Positions 5,345 through 5,453 of a DNA stretch of 5,453 nt are shown in pieces; the stretch's first letter is position 1; each line of letters begins with the position of its first letter. This DNA is from Spirochaetota bacterium (GTDB taxonomy: Bacteria > Spirochaetota > UBA12135 > COTS27). The stretch lies in NCBI GenBank assembly GCA_030621685.1, contig JAUXHF010000142.1, positions 1-5,453 on the forward strand. The letters are read 5' to 3'. The position numbers were made by a program, and so were the translations under genes. The notes beneath the pieces are model-generated. The model was not told the DNA's origin and did no database searches. It worked only from the letters and a program-made list of their open reading frames with translations.

Positions 5345-5453
5345 ATGTCTAATAAAACACAAGCACCTTTGCTTCAGGTGAAAAACTTGAAAGTACAGTT
5401 TCCCGTCTCAAGCGGCGCTTTTTTCAAGAGAACTAAAAAATATGTTCATGCTG
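5345..5453 (+). CDS. dppF: dipeptide/oligopeptide ABC transporter ATPase, DppF-like, 5' end only
   Basis: Only the first 36 codons are in the window. They read MSNKTQAPLLQVKNLKVQFP, then VSSGAFFKRTKKYVHA. This is the characteristic opening of DppF/OppF ATPases: LL(E/Q)V(K/R)NL, then FPV, then a basic F-x-R stretch, then YV-x-A before the next strand. All nucleotide-binding motifs would lie beyond the window. The start ATG has no clear Shine-Dalgarno sequence; its 13-bp leader is identical to that of the truncated copy at 5108. Position after dppD matches the usual dppD-dppF order, and the protein should form the ATPase pair with DppD. Whether the gene stays open downstream cannot be judged here. 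Confidence 0.8.
   Translation, partial: MSNKTQAPLLQVKNLKVQFPVSSGAFFKRTKKYVHA

Overview
This window holds most of an ABC importer operon of the dipeptide/oligopeptide (Dpp/Opp, family 5) type. All genes are on the + strand, in the classical order: periplasmic binding protein (303-1931), two permeases (dppB-like 2091/2094-3062, dppC-like 3071-3985), first ATPase (dppD-like 4097-5092), and the start of the second ATPase (dppF-like, from 5345, cut by the window edge). The binding protein has a Sec signal peptide with no lipobox cysteine, so it should be soluble in a periplasm. That points to a Gram-negative host. The genes are moderately AT-rich and the spacers strongly so. The binding-protein sequence resembles proteobacterial peptide-binding proteins, but genus and substrate cannot be fixed from the sequence.

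Layout: 1-302 is an AT-rich leader with candidate -10 boxes inside a 14-bp direct repeat, and no gene. A 159-bp spacer carrying four copies of an 8-bp repeat separates the binding protein from the permeases. dppB and dppC are only 8 bp apart, and dppC starts with TTG followed by a 9-bp repeat in frame. A 110-bp spacer with an AT-only palindrome precedes dppD. After dppD, a 237-bp stretch (5095-5331) carries a near-copy of the beginning of dppF that stops after 65 codons. The apparently intact dppF then begins at 5345.

The products should work together as follows. The binding protein captures a peptide-like ligand in the periplasm and delivers it to the DppB/DppC channel, which the DppD/DppF ATPase pair powers from the cytoplasm. 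No terminator is convincing anywhere, so a single polycistronic message is likely.

I found no sign of an undescribed system; this is a familiar transporter. What merits a second look is the partial tandem duplication of the dppF start and the repeated occurrence of short tandem repeats (8, 9, 15 and 5 bp) at gene boundaries, which suggests replication slippage or assembly error. RNA genes, CRISPR arrays, insertion sequences and convincing reverse-strand genes were not seen.
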